From Planctomycetota bacterium (GTDB taxonomy: Bacteria > Planctomycetota > Phycisphaerae > UBA1845 > Fen-1342): a DNA stretch of 12,272 bases. The notes under the pieces were generated by a model. The model searched no databases, was not told the origin of the DNA, and saw only the letters and a list, made by a program, of their open reading frames with translations. This document shows positions 6,456 through 12,272 of the stretch, one piece after another. The position numbers and the translations under genes are program-made. The DNA lies in contig JAUWXH010000013.1 of NCBI GenBank assembly GCA_030616465.1, forward strand, positions 1-12,272, given 5' to 3'. The first letter of the stretch is position 1; each line of letters begins with the position of its first letter.

Positions 6456-7964
6456 CTACTCCGGCTCGCCGAATACTTCCGCCTCAAAGGAGTATATCTC
6501 CGCTTCGGGCCGCTTCCAGGCGTCGAGCGGGAGACGGGCCTTGCGGCACGTCTGGGCCAGGAATTCCGTGCGCGTCCAGCCGCGCTCGTAGGCCACCTGC
6601 GGCAGCAGCACGCCCCGCTGCCGTGGGCCGAGCGAGATCAGCAACCCGTGCTGCCCGACGACGATCTCGTCGGTGTTAACCACCCGCTTCATCGGCGTCA
6701 GATAGCTGATCTCGATGTGGAGCTGGTCCAACTCCGCGGCGGTGACCGGGTTGCTGACGAAGCGGCGGTCCTGGCAAGCGGACACGGCGTTGCGAATGAC
6801 GGCTTCATAGAGCGGCCCGGTAGCCTCCATGTTGCCGATGCACCCGCGCAATTGGCCACGGTTTTCAAGAGTGACAAAGCAAGCGCCGTCGTTGCGCAGG
6901 GCCGCCGGAAGCTTGTCGGCCTCAACCTTCGGCGGCTGTTCGCCCTTCAGGAACCTCGCGACAGTGGCACGGGCGATGCGAAGGAGTTCGGCGTGTTCCC
7001 GCTCGCCCAGCGTGCCAGATCGCTGCGTGAACACGAACGACTGGTACGTGACGGGGTTGCTCCAATCGCCGGTTATCTTGCCTGAGGTATCGTAGGCCGT
7101 GCGCACGCCTTGCGCTCCGCCCTTCATGGACATGATGCGCAACAGGAGTTTGATCGGACCGCGGCCGCAGATCGTGTCGCGCGTCTTGGCGAGGTGATCG
7201 GCAAAGCCGTCGTAATCGCAACGCGCGAGCGGCGCCGCAGCCTGGTCAGCCAGTTCACGGATTCCGTTCGGCACGTTTTCCCTGAACGGCTGGTAGCCGA
7301 ACCTCGGGCCGAAGTGGGTGAAGTCGCTGCTGGCCACGAGCAGGGTGTCTTCGTCAACCCAAGGGATGATGGCCTGGGCGGTCGCGGCGAAATCGCGGTC
7401 CGACATCCGCCCAACCAGCAGCGGGACCAGCGAGAAGTCCTTGAGGACCCGCTGCAAGAACGGCAGTTGCAGCTCCAGCGAGTGCTCGCGGGCGTCAACC
7501 CACCGGTTCGAGCTGAACAACGGGTTGCTTAACAGGCGGTCGCAAACCTCGCGGTCGATCGGCACCTGGCCGAGTGGCGTCGCGTAGGCCGTCAGCTCCT
7601 TCGGCACATCCACCCCGTCGTACCGGCCGGTGTTGCGATGGCTGAACGCCAGCACTATGACACGTTTGTACGTGTGGCCGCGCAGGCACGCATACCCGGC
7701 CGCCGCCGCGGGCGCGCTATAGCGGTAGCCCGCATGGGGACTGATCAGCGCCAGGGGCTTTTTGGAGACCTTCGGTGGCGAGGCCCGCGCGAGCAGGTCG
7801 TCAACCGTCTTCGTCAGCGCCGCCGGTTCGCCCGGGTACCAGCCGCCCGCGCAGTAGGCGGGGCGCACCTTCGCGGCATCCTGGGCGACGACAACCTGGC
7901 TGAGTAAGACCGGCCAGACAACGCTCGCCACCACTGCCGATCGTAGAGGCCGTCGCGTGCTCAT
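6456..7964 (-). CDS. Secreted MEMO1-AMMECR1 fusion (AmmeMemoRadiSam A and B)
   Basis: A 502-residue fusion of the two AmmeMemoRadiSam partner domains. Residues 1-28 look like a Sec signal (basic start, then VVASVVWPVLLSQVVVAQ). The MEMO1 domain (about 35-315) keeps the recognisable metal-site pattern: SPHAGY (H77), SHRNTG (H109), EHSLELQLPFL (H161), SSDFTHFG (H217) and CGRGPI (C266); human MEMO1 uses two His and one Cys equivalent to H77, H109 and C266. The AMMECR1 domain (about 320-502) has FVTLENRGQLRGCIGNME, DRRFVSNPV, HIEISYLTPM and the usual aromatic end FEAEVFGE. In many genomes these are separate genes, so the fusion is a useful marker. GGAG lies nine bases before the ATG. A diverged copy of the last 21 codons lies at 5670-5732. 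Confidence 0.93.
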   Translation of the reverse strand: MSTRRPLRSAVVASVVWPVLLSQVVVAQDAAKVRPAYCAGGWYPGEPAALTKTVDDLLARASPPKVSKKPLALISPHAGYRYSAPAAAAGYACLRGHTYKRVIVLAFSHRNTGRYDGVDVPKELTAYATPLGQVPIDREVCDRLLSNPLFSSNRWVDAREHSLELQLPFLQRVLKDFSLVPLLVGRMSDRDFAATAQAIIPWVDEDTLLVASSDFTHFGPRFGYQPFRENVPNGIRELADQAAAPLARCDYDGFADHLAKTRDTICGRGPIKLLLRIMSMKGGAQGVRTAYDTSGKITGDWSNPVTYQSFVFTQRSGTLGEREHAELLRIARATVARFLKGEQPPKVEADKLPAALRNDGACFVTLENRGQLRGCIGNMEATGPLYEAVIRNAVSACQDRRFVSNPVTAAELDQLHIEISYLTPMKRVVNTDEIVVGQHGLLISLGPRQRGVLLPQVAYERGWTRTEFLAQTCRKARLPLDAWKRPEAEIYSFEAEVFGEPE

Positions 7965-8082
7965 AGCTCATAACTCCGTAGCACCCAAGGCCATCATTCT
8001 ACCACAACGCCGATTGCGCTTCGAAGTCCCCCTTTTCCCAGGTTGCCGGGGGCGGCGTGCGTGTGCCCGGGCCGGCTTTGGC
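7965..8082. other. 118-bp gap between NTPase and MEMO1-AMMECR1 genes
   Basis: This is the largest gap in the minus-strand gene train. It contains the GGAG ribosome site of the MEMO1-AMMECR1 gene (7974-7977). It could hold a promoter for the AmmeMemoRadiSam genes, but I see no convincing -35/-10 pair and no hairpin followed by a T run that would end the upstream transcript. Confidence 0.3.
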
Positions 8083-8634
8083 TCACTGTCTGAACGTGGC
8101 CGCGACCCGCTCGGCCAGTCGTTGGGGCAGTCCGTCACGATTCTCACGCGTTACCTGCCAGACCTCCGCGTCGGACCTGGCCTTTACCTCGGCGATGAAT
8201 CCCCCGCCGGAAGCGCCCACCGTGGCAACGATGGGCGTGGGGCCATCGAGCAGTTTTCGCACAGCGTTGACGAACCGGGCCGAGAAACACTCCATCTTGC
8301 CGATCTCGTCGATGAGCAACACGTCGCACGAGCGGGTCAGTTCCGGCAGCACGAGCTGCTCGAAGGCGGAAACGTCCACGCCGTACCTTCCGACGCGCTG
8401 GCGACTTTGCAGCCCTACATGGGCCAGCACGCCCGACGCGCCGGAAAACGTCGTGGCCCCGAAGCCCTGGCGCTGCCCGCCTTCGCGGATCTCCCCGGTG
8501 TAGAACCCGGCAATGGTTCTGTTCGACAGCAGGTCGGCCAGCCGCGTGATCACCGTGGTCTTGCCGACGCCGGGACGGCCGGTGAGCAGGATGTTTGTCA
8601 CCGCGGTCTTTGCTTTGTCGGCTCCGTTGCTCAT
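8083..8634 (-). CDS. THEP1-family nucleoside-triphosphatase
   Basis: A 183-residue P-loop NTPase of the THEP1 type (PF03266), small enzymes that hydrolyse ATP, GTP and other NTPs, with poorly known physiology. The Walker A motif is GRPGVGKTT (19-27) directly after a beta strand (NILLTG), GFYTGEIREGGQRQGF is the family-typical second block, and the Walker B strand is DVLLIDEIGKME (104-115). I chose the ATG at 8632-8634 because its ATGA overlaps the TGA of the upstream phosphatase, a classic coupled junction. An in-frame ATG at 8661 would add nine residues and lengthen the overlap. The usual length for the family is about 170-190 residues, in agreement. Confidence 0.92.
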   Translation of the reverse strand: MSNGADKAKTAVTNILLTGRPGVGKTTVITRLADLLSNRTIAGFYTGEIREGGQRQGFGATTFSGASGVLAHVGLQSRQRVGRYGVDVSAFEQLVLPELTRSCDVLLIDEIGKMECFSARFVNAVRKLLDGPTPIVATVGASGGGFIAEVKARSDAEVWQVTRENRDGLPQRLAERVAATFRQ

Positions 8635-9116
8635 CGCACGCACGTCGGTGTGAGGTACCATTCGACCGCCCAGCCCTTGTCCGCGGGGTTGATCTTGAGG
8701 ACGGCCGCGTTGACGAACCGGACGGGTGCCTTTTCTGCGTCACCCGTTAGCAACAGTCCCGCCAGTCCCGCCAAGTGCGGCAAGTGGCCCACCAGCAGAA
8801 GAGCCCCGTCCCGCTCACGCTTCGCGGCTAGCTCCTCATAGACCACGCGCGGATCATCTTTGGGATTCATACCCTCACGAGCAGTCGGCCTGCCGTGCGG
8901 ACAAAGCGCCCGCGCGAAGATTTCCGCGGTCTGTTGCGCTCGGGGCTTGCCGCTGTGGCGAACCTCCGCGATCGGCGGGTCGATGAGATGAGTATCCAAC
9001 GCCGCCAAATGGTCGGCCATCTTCGTCGTCGCCGCCCGACCCTGCTCACTCAGCGGCCGTTGCGAATCCTGCTCGGCGGAAAGCGCCTGTCCGTGCTGAA
9101 CCAAGTAGACGTCCAT
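8631..9116 (-). CDS. SixA-like histidine phosphatase
   Basis: A 161-residue member of the histidine phosphatase (phosphoglycerate mutase-like) superfamily, closest in size and layout to SixA phosphohistidine phosphatases. The catalytic His is H8 in YLVQHGQA. The flanking residue, Arg in the classical RHG motif, is Gln here. RHSGKPRAQQTAE (53-65) supplies the second conserved Arg block and LLVGHLPHL (107-115) the second His (H111). LVQHG-type variants are familiar to me among SixA-like proteins, so this need not mean inactivity. GGAG (9124-9127) lies seven bases before the ATG. It overlaps the NTPase start by four bases and follows the DUF72 stop by 41 bases, so the three are probably one transcript. 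The substrate is unknown. Confidence 0.88.
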   Translation of the reverse strand: MDVYLVQHGQALSAEQDSQRPLSEQGRAATTKMADHLAALDTHLIDPPIAEVRHSGKPRAQQTAEIFARALCPHGRPTAREGMNPKDDPRVVYEELAAKRERDGALLLVGHLPHLAGLAGLLLTGDAEKAPVRFVNAAVLKINPADKGWAVEWYLTPTCVR

Positions 9117-9157
9117 AGCAATACTCCGTCAGGCCTGTCAACCGCCGCCCCGATGCC

Positions 9158-9943
9158 TCACGAGCCGACTGCTTCCATCAATTGGCGGGCATTGTCCACC
9201 GCGTGGCCGCCAATGTCGTTGTTGTAGTAGACGTACACGTCCTTGCCGTTGGCCAGCCAGGCGCGAACTCGAGCGGCGTCAGCGCCGATGTGCTTCGACG
9301 TATAACAGCCGCGATAGCCGCCGCCCGGGCCGTGGCGACGGACGTATACAAAGGGGGCCTCGTTCGGCTCGGTAATCGGACAGCGCGGCAAATCGGCCAG
9401 GCATAGGGCGGCCTTGTGCCGCGTCAGCAACGCGTAGACCTCATCACATAGCCAATCCGGGTTGCGGAACTCGACCGCCACTCTCCAACGTTGGGTGCGA
9501 GAAGGGATTCTCGCACCAGCGGCCCCGGCGCCTTTCTTCAACACCGTCAGGAACTTGTCCAGCCGGGCCACGTCCTTCCGCAGCGAGGGCGGCAACTGCA
9601 CCAGCAGCGGGCCGCGCTTCGGCCCAAACTCGTTCGCGACGGCCAGAAAGTCGCCCAGCTCCGAACCGCAGTCCACCAGCCGCTTGACGTGCGTGATCCG
9701 TCGCCACAGCTTGACGGCGAAGCGGAAGCGCCCCCCGGTCACGGCCCGCCAGCGAGCGACGAACTCCGGCTTGGGCAGGCGGTAGAAGGACGAGTTCAGC
9801 TCGACCGTGCTGAACTGCTCGGAGAAGAAGCCCAGCCACTCGCCCTGCTTGAGCCCCTTCGGATAGAAACGCCCCTTCGCCCAGTGGGCGTAGCTCCAGC
9901 CGCTCGTCCCGATGTAGCACTTCCCGCCAGCCATGACGGCCAT
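9158..9943 (-). CDS. DUF72 family protein with a palindrome-encoded insert
   Basis: A 261-residue TIM-barrel-like DUF72 (YecE-type) protein of unknown function. Family blocks in order: YIGTSGWSYAHW (from residue 10), ELNSSFYRLP (48-57), VQLPPSL (115-121), AVEFRNPDWL (156-165), YVRRHG (200-205) and YYNND (239-243). The start is uncertain: in-frame ATGs lie at 9970, 9943 and 9934 and none has a clear Shine-Dalgarno; the last places the family start closest. Residues about 142-151 (AGARIPSRTQ), just before the conserved AVEFR strand, are encoded by a perfect palindrome and look like an insertion into a loop. It is the first gene of the minus-strand train. Confidence 0.9.
   Translation of the reverse strand: MAVMAGGKCYIGTSGWSYAHWAKGRFYPKGLKQGEWLGFFSEQFSTVELNSSFYRLPKPEFVARWRAVTGGRFRFAVKLWRRITHVKRLVDCGSELGDFLAVANEFGPKRGPLLVQLPPSLRKDVARLDKFLTVLKKGAGAAGARIPSRTQRWRVAVEFRNPDWLCDEVYALLTRHKAALCLADLPRCPITEPNEAPFVYVRRHGPGGGYRGCYTSKHIGADAARVRAWLANGKDVYVYYNNDIGGHAVDNARQLMEAVGS
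9494..9517. repeat. Perfect 10-bp palindrome inside the DUF72 gene
   Basis: GGTGCGAGAA (9494-9503) and TTCTCGCACC (9508-9517) are perfect reverse complements around a GGGA loop. On the coding strand it is read as part of AGARIPSRT, ahead of the conserved AVEFR strand. I associate this exact type of palindrome (GGTGCGAGAA then TCCC then its complement) with dispersed repeats of planctomycete genomes; that is recollection, while the symmetry is plain in the sequence. Confidence 0.7.
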
Positions 9944-10192
9944 TATCTGCAGCCGTGCCGGACAATACAAAGCCCTTCGTGAGAGAAACGAGCCGAAGCA
10001 GGCAGGGCTGCCCCAGTTTTCGAGGCGCAGATCGGGCCGTAGACAAGCAGCCGCAGGTTCACTGACGGGACGCGGTGGCAGCGTCCACTCAAGGCCGGTA
10101 TGATAAACGGAGGCTCTAAGCCACAGGCCACATAGAGAGTGCTACGCCTATATGGAACTGCACCTCCTGCACGTTGCTGGTCGGAGCTGACG
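9944..10192. promoter_or_regulatory. Divergent intergenic region with possible plus-strand promoter
   Basis: These 249 bases separate the divergent DUF72 gene and the short secreted protein, so promoters for both directions are expected here. A TATGAT at 10099-10104 is a good -10 match, with a weak -35 candidate GTGGCA at 10075-10080 (18-bp spacing). A perfect inverted repeat, GGACGC (10068-10073) and GCGTCC (10081-10086), overlaps that -35 and could be an operator or chance. A second short palindrome, GGCAG-GG-CTGCC, lies near 10011. I find no gene, tRNA or recognisable riboswitch. Confidence 0.35.
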
Positions 10193-10525
10193 ATGCAGAG
10201 GCCTCGCGCACTCGGGCTGGTTTCCGCCCTGATCGCGTTGGTAACCTCCCCGACCGCGAAAGCCGCCGGCCTATTCCCGATCCCCCCGGTCCCACTCCGG
10301 GTACTCGTTGCCGACGCGGACCTCATTGTCATCGCGAAGGTCGAGAGGATTGAGGAAGACCAGGATGGGCGCTTCGCTGACAAGCTGGGGCTTGAGCACC
10401 GCATCGCTGTGCTTGGAGTTGACACAGTCTTGAAAGGCCGGGCCGATTCGGGCTCCTCGCTGAGAGTCCCATTCCCCGCGCACTTGGGTTGCCCGGCGCC
10501 GCCTCGCTATCCGCGGCTGTCCTGA
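10193..10525 (+). CDS. Short secreted protein, apparently C-terminally truncated
   Basis: A 110-residue ORF with a clear signal peptide, MQRPRALGLVSALIALVTSP followed by TAKA-A. The mature part has VADADLIVIAKVERIEE, then a strand-rich segment ending GVDTVLKG and a CPAPPRY near the stop. This resembles small secreted planctomycete proteins in which an alternating-strand domain with a V..VLKG motif is followed by CP...Y and a further hydrophobic strand such as VLFL; here the protein stops at PRLS, before such a strand. A nonsense or frameshift mutation may have truncated it. GGAG (10183-10186) with a 6-base spacer supports the ATG at 10193; an upstream in-frame ATG at 10139 lacks a site and would spoil the signal peptide. 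Function is unknown. Confidence 0.55.
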   Translation: MQRPRALGLVSALIALVTSPTAKAAGLFPIPPVPLRVLVADADLIVIAKVERIEEDQDGRFADKLGLEHRIAVLGVDTVLKGRADSGSSLRVPFPAHLGCPAPPRYPRLS

Positions 10526-10616
10526 GAATCAAGCAGCCGCCTGGGGCTACCCGAGTCTGCGAGGCCTACGTTTTGGGGTGGGCATCCCCGCTCGGCAGGC
10601 GTGAGGACGTGAGTTG

Positions 10617-12215
10617 ATGGAACGACGAGAATACCGTGTACCGTTGGTGGCCGTTGGGTTCGTTACCGTCAGCCTTGCCGCGGCAACAGCACAGCAGTCC
10701 CGCCCGCAGCCGGTCGAAGGCGACTGGCCCATGTGGGGGCGCTGCGCCAACCGCAACGCTGCCAGCGCCCAGACGGGGATCCCCGCCGAATGGGAGATTG
10801 GCACTGGAAGAAATGTCAAGTGGGCCGCCCGGCTCGGCACACAGACCTATGGATCGCCGGTCGTCAGCAACGGCCGCGTTTACGTGGGAACGAACAACGG
10901 CGGCAGATTCCGGCCACACAGTAAGGGTGACAAGGGCTGCCTGCTCTGCTTTGATGCAAACGCGGGCCGGCTGCTCTGGCAGGCTACGCATAACAAGCTA
11001 CCGACCGGGGAGGTCAACGATTGGCCGGAGGCGGGTATCGCCTCGACCCCGTATGTCGACGGCGAGCGCGTCTACTACGTCAGCAACCGTTGCGAGCTCG
11101 TCTGCGCCGACGTCCAGGGCTTCTACGACAACGAGAATGACGGCCCGTTCACCGACGAGCAGTTCACCGAGAAGCAGGACGCCGACTTCGTCTGGATCCT
11201 GGACATGATCGGAGAGCTGGGCGTGTTCCCCCACATTCTGGCGATGAGCTCGCCCGTCGGTGCGGGTGATCTTGTCTTCGTCTGCACCGGCAACGGCGTC
11301 GGGGAGGACTACGAGAGCATCCCTCTTCCAGTGCCTGCTCCGCAGGCCCCGTCGCTAATCGCCGTCGACAAGACTACCGGCCAGATCGTCTGGCAGCGCA
11401 ACGATCCGGGAACGAATCTACTGCACGGGCAATGGTCATCGCCGGCGTATGGTCTCGTGGACGGCGTGCCACAGGTTGTCTTCGGCGGTGGTGACGGCTG
11501 GTGCTATGGCTTCGACCCAAGGACCGGCGAGTTGCTCTGGAAGTTCAATCTGAATCCCAAGGACGCTGTGTGGGGCCCCGGCGGCCGCGGCGGTACGAAG
11601 ACCTTCATCGTCGCCACACCCGTTATTCACGATAACAAGGTGTTTCTGGGGGGTGGCAATCAGCCGGCCTACGGTGAAGGTCCCGGTCAGCTTTATGCCA
11701 TCGACGCGACTCAGCGCGGCGACATCACCGATAGCGGGAGGGTTTGGCTCGTGGGTGGCAGGGAATTCGGCCGCACGGTCTCGAGCGTGGTGATTGCCGA
11801 CGGATTGCTATACGCCGTCGACGTCCCCGGCCTTCTCTACTGCTTTGACGTCAAAAGCGGGCGACGGCACTGGCGGCATGACATGGAGGCCGACGTGTGG
11901 GGCTCGCCCATCGTCGTTGACGGAAAGGTAATGCTGGGCGACACGGATGGCGAAGTACATGTGCTGAAACACAGCAGGAAGCTGGAACCGTTGGCGGTAA
12001 ACGAGCTGCGGCACTCGATGCGCACCACACCGACCGTTGCCAACGGCACGCTATACATCGCTACGCCGCGCTGGCTATACGCCATTGAGATGACGATACC
12101 TGCCGATATCGGCCCGGGGGCCGGCGTCAGGATTCCGACGATCGTCCTCGTCTTCGGCGCCCTGCTGATCATCGGGCTCGCTACCTGGCTTATGCTTCGA
12201 AAGAAGAGTCAGTAG
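10617..12215 (+). CDS. Secreted PQQ-type beta-propeller protein with C-terminal anchor
   Basis: A 532-residue protein with a signal peptide ending near ATA-QQ (residue 25). The mature start, GDWPMWGRCANRNAAS, is typical of planctomycete outer-quinoprotein-like propellers. Repeated blades follow the PQQ-like pattern: SPVVSNGRVYVGTNN, TPYVDGERVYYVSN, SPVGAGDLVFVCTGNG, ALPQ-type IAVDKTTGQIVWQ, FDPRTGELLWKF, CFDVKSGRRHWRH, SPIVVDGKVMLGDTDGEVHV and TPTVANGTLYIAT. A hydrophobic helix (about 507-527) and the basic tail RKKSQ suggest C-terminal membrane anchoring with the propeller outside. No heme-binding CxxCH or other catalytic domain is present, so it is probably a scaffold or sensor and not a quinoprotein dehydrogenase. 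The ATG at 10617 has GAGG ten bases upstream; a TTG at 10614 is an alternative start. Confidence 0.9.
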   Translation: MERREYRVPLVAVGFVTVSLAAATAQQSRPQPVEGDWPMWGRCANRNAASAQTGIPAEWEIGTGRNVKWAARLGTQTYGSPVVSNGRVYVGTNNGGRFRPHSKGDKGCLLCFDANAGRLLWQATHNKLPTGEVNDWPEAGIASTPYVDGERVYYVSNRCELVCADVQGFYDNENDGPFTDEQFTEKQDADFVWILDMIGELGVFPHILAMSSPVGAGDLVFVCTGNGVGEDYESIPLPVPAPQAPSLIAVDKTTGQIVWQRNDPGTNLLHGQWSSPAYGLVDGVPQVVFGGGDGWCYGFDPRTGELLWKFNLNPKDAVWGPGGRGGTKTFIVATPVIHDNKVFLGGGNQPAYGEGPGQLYAIDATQRGDITDSGRVWLVGGREFGRTVSSVVIADGLLYAVDVPGLLYCFDVKSGRRHWRHDMEADVWGSPIVVDGKVMLGDTDGEVHVLKHSRKLEPLAVNELRHSMRTTPTVANGTLYIATPRWLYAIEMTIPADIGPGAGVRIPTIVLVFGALLIIGLATWLMLRKKSQ

Positions 12216-12233
12216 GCCGCCTCTGCGCTGATG

Positions 12234-12255
12234 CCCCGCGCTTTCGAGCGTGGGG
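12234..12255 (+). terminator. Candidate hairpin terminator after the PQQ-propeller gene
   Basis: CCCCGCGCT (12234-12242) pairs with AGCGTGGGG (12247-12255) with one G-T wobble around a TTCG tetraloop, 18 bases after the stop codon. The stable stem and tetraloop favour a transcript end or a 3'-stabilising structure, but no T run follows, so intrinsic termination is uncertain. Confidence 0.4.
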
Positions 12256-12272
12256 GACCGACTCGAATGCGA

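Noticed and set aside
5670..6518. The two AMMECR1 ends as direct repeats of an insertion sequence
   Set aside because: They are coding gene ends, 76 percent identical by hand count, with no transposase or terminal inverted repeats between them; MNT-HEPN is the only cargo.
7957..8841. Plus-strand reading frame opposite the NTPase and phosphatase
   Set aside because: Covers two genes with intact Walker and histidine phosphatase motifs on the other strand; shadow.
10005..10024. GGCAG-GG-CTGCC followed by CAGTTTT as an intrinsic terminator
   Set aside because: No gene on the plus strand ends upstream of it, and the stem is only five pairs.
10571..10606. GGGTGGGCATCC ... GGCAGGCGTGAGGACG as a full palindromic repeat
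   Set aside because: The arms do not pair over a useful length; at best a decayed half unit, so not listed as a feature.

Overview
This GC-rich, gene-dense window looks like a chromosomal segment of a planctomycete (Planctomycetota, perhaps a Phycisphaerae-like or uncultured lineage). That is an inference from gene content: a DUF6599-type membrane-anchored protein, a membrane-embedded spermidine-synthase-like protein, a PQQ-type beta-propeller with a signal peptide, twin-arginine DUF362 and radical SAM proteins, and coding palindromes of the kind I associate with planctomycete genomes (including an in-frame GGRCPPYA peptide). No database search was possible. I see no rRNA, tRNA, CRISPR array, transposase or phage gene.

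Layout. At the left, a DUF6599-like anchored protein (minus, 36-704) diverges across 69 bp from a large membrane protein with a central spermidine-synthase-like Rossmann domain (plus, 774-3338). That gene converges on, and overlaps by 17 bp, a long minus-strand gene train from about 9943 down to 3322. In order of transcription the train is: DUF72 protein, SixA-like histidine phosphatase, THEP1-type NTPase, MEMO1-AMMECR1 fusion, MNT nucleotidyltransferase, HEPN protein, an AMMECR1 3'-end remnant, DUF362 protein, and AmmeMemoRadiSam radical SAM protein. A 249-bp divergent intergenic region then leads to a short, apparently truncated secreted protein (plus, 10193-10525) and a secreted, C-terminally anchored PQQ-type propeller (plus, 10617-12215).

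How the genes work together. The MEMO1-AMMECR1 fusion and the radical SAM protein form an AmmeMemoRadiSam system, a widely conserved three-component set whose chemistry I do not know to be settled. Here every component has an apparent export signal (Sec-like on the fusion, twin-arginine on the radical SAM and DUF362 proteins). The set is interrupted by an MNT-HEPN pair, a toxin-antitoxin-like module. A second, diverged copy of the AMMECR1 3' end (48 of 63 bases identical, stop codon included) lies on the far side of the pair, which suggests that the pair entered the operon by a recombination event that duplicated or imported the gene end.

The second theme is palindromes inside genes. At least five sequence-distinct hairpin sites lie within reading frames: three in the spermidine-synthase-like gene, one at the start of the radical SAM gene and one in the DUF72 gene. 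Each is translated without breaking the frame and adds peptide where the fold appears to tolerate it. They look like REP-type elements that have colonised coding sequence.
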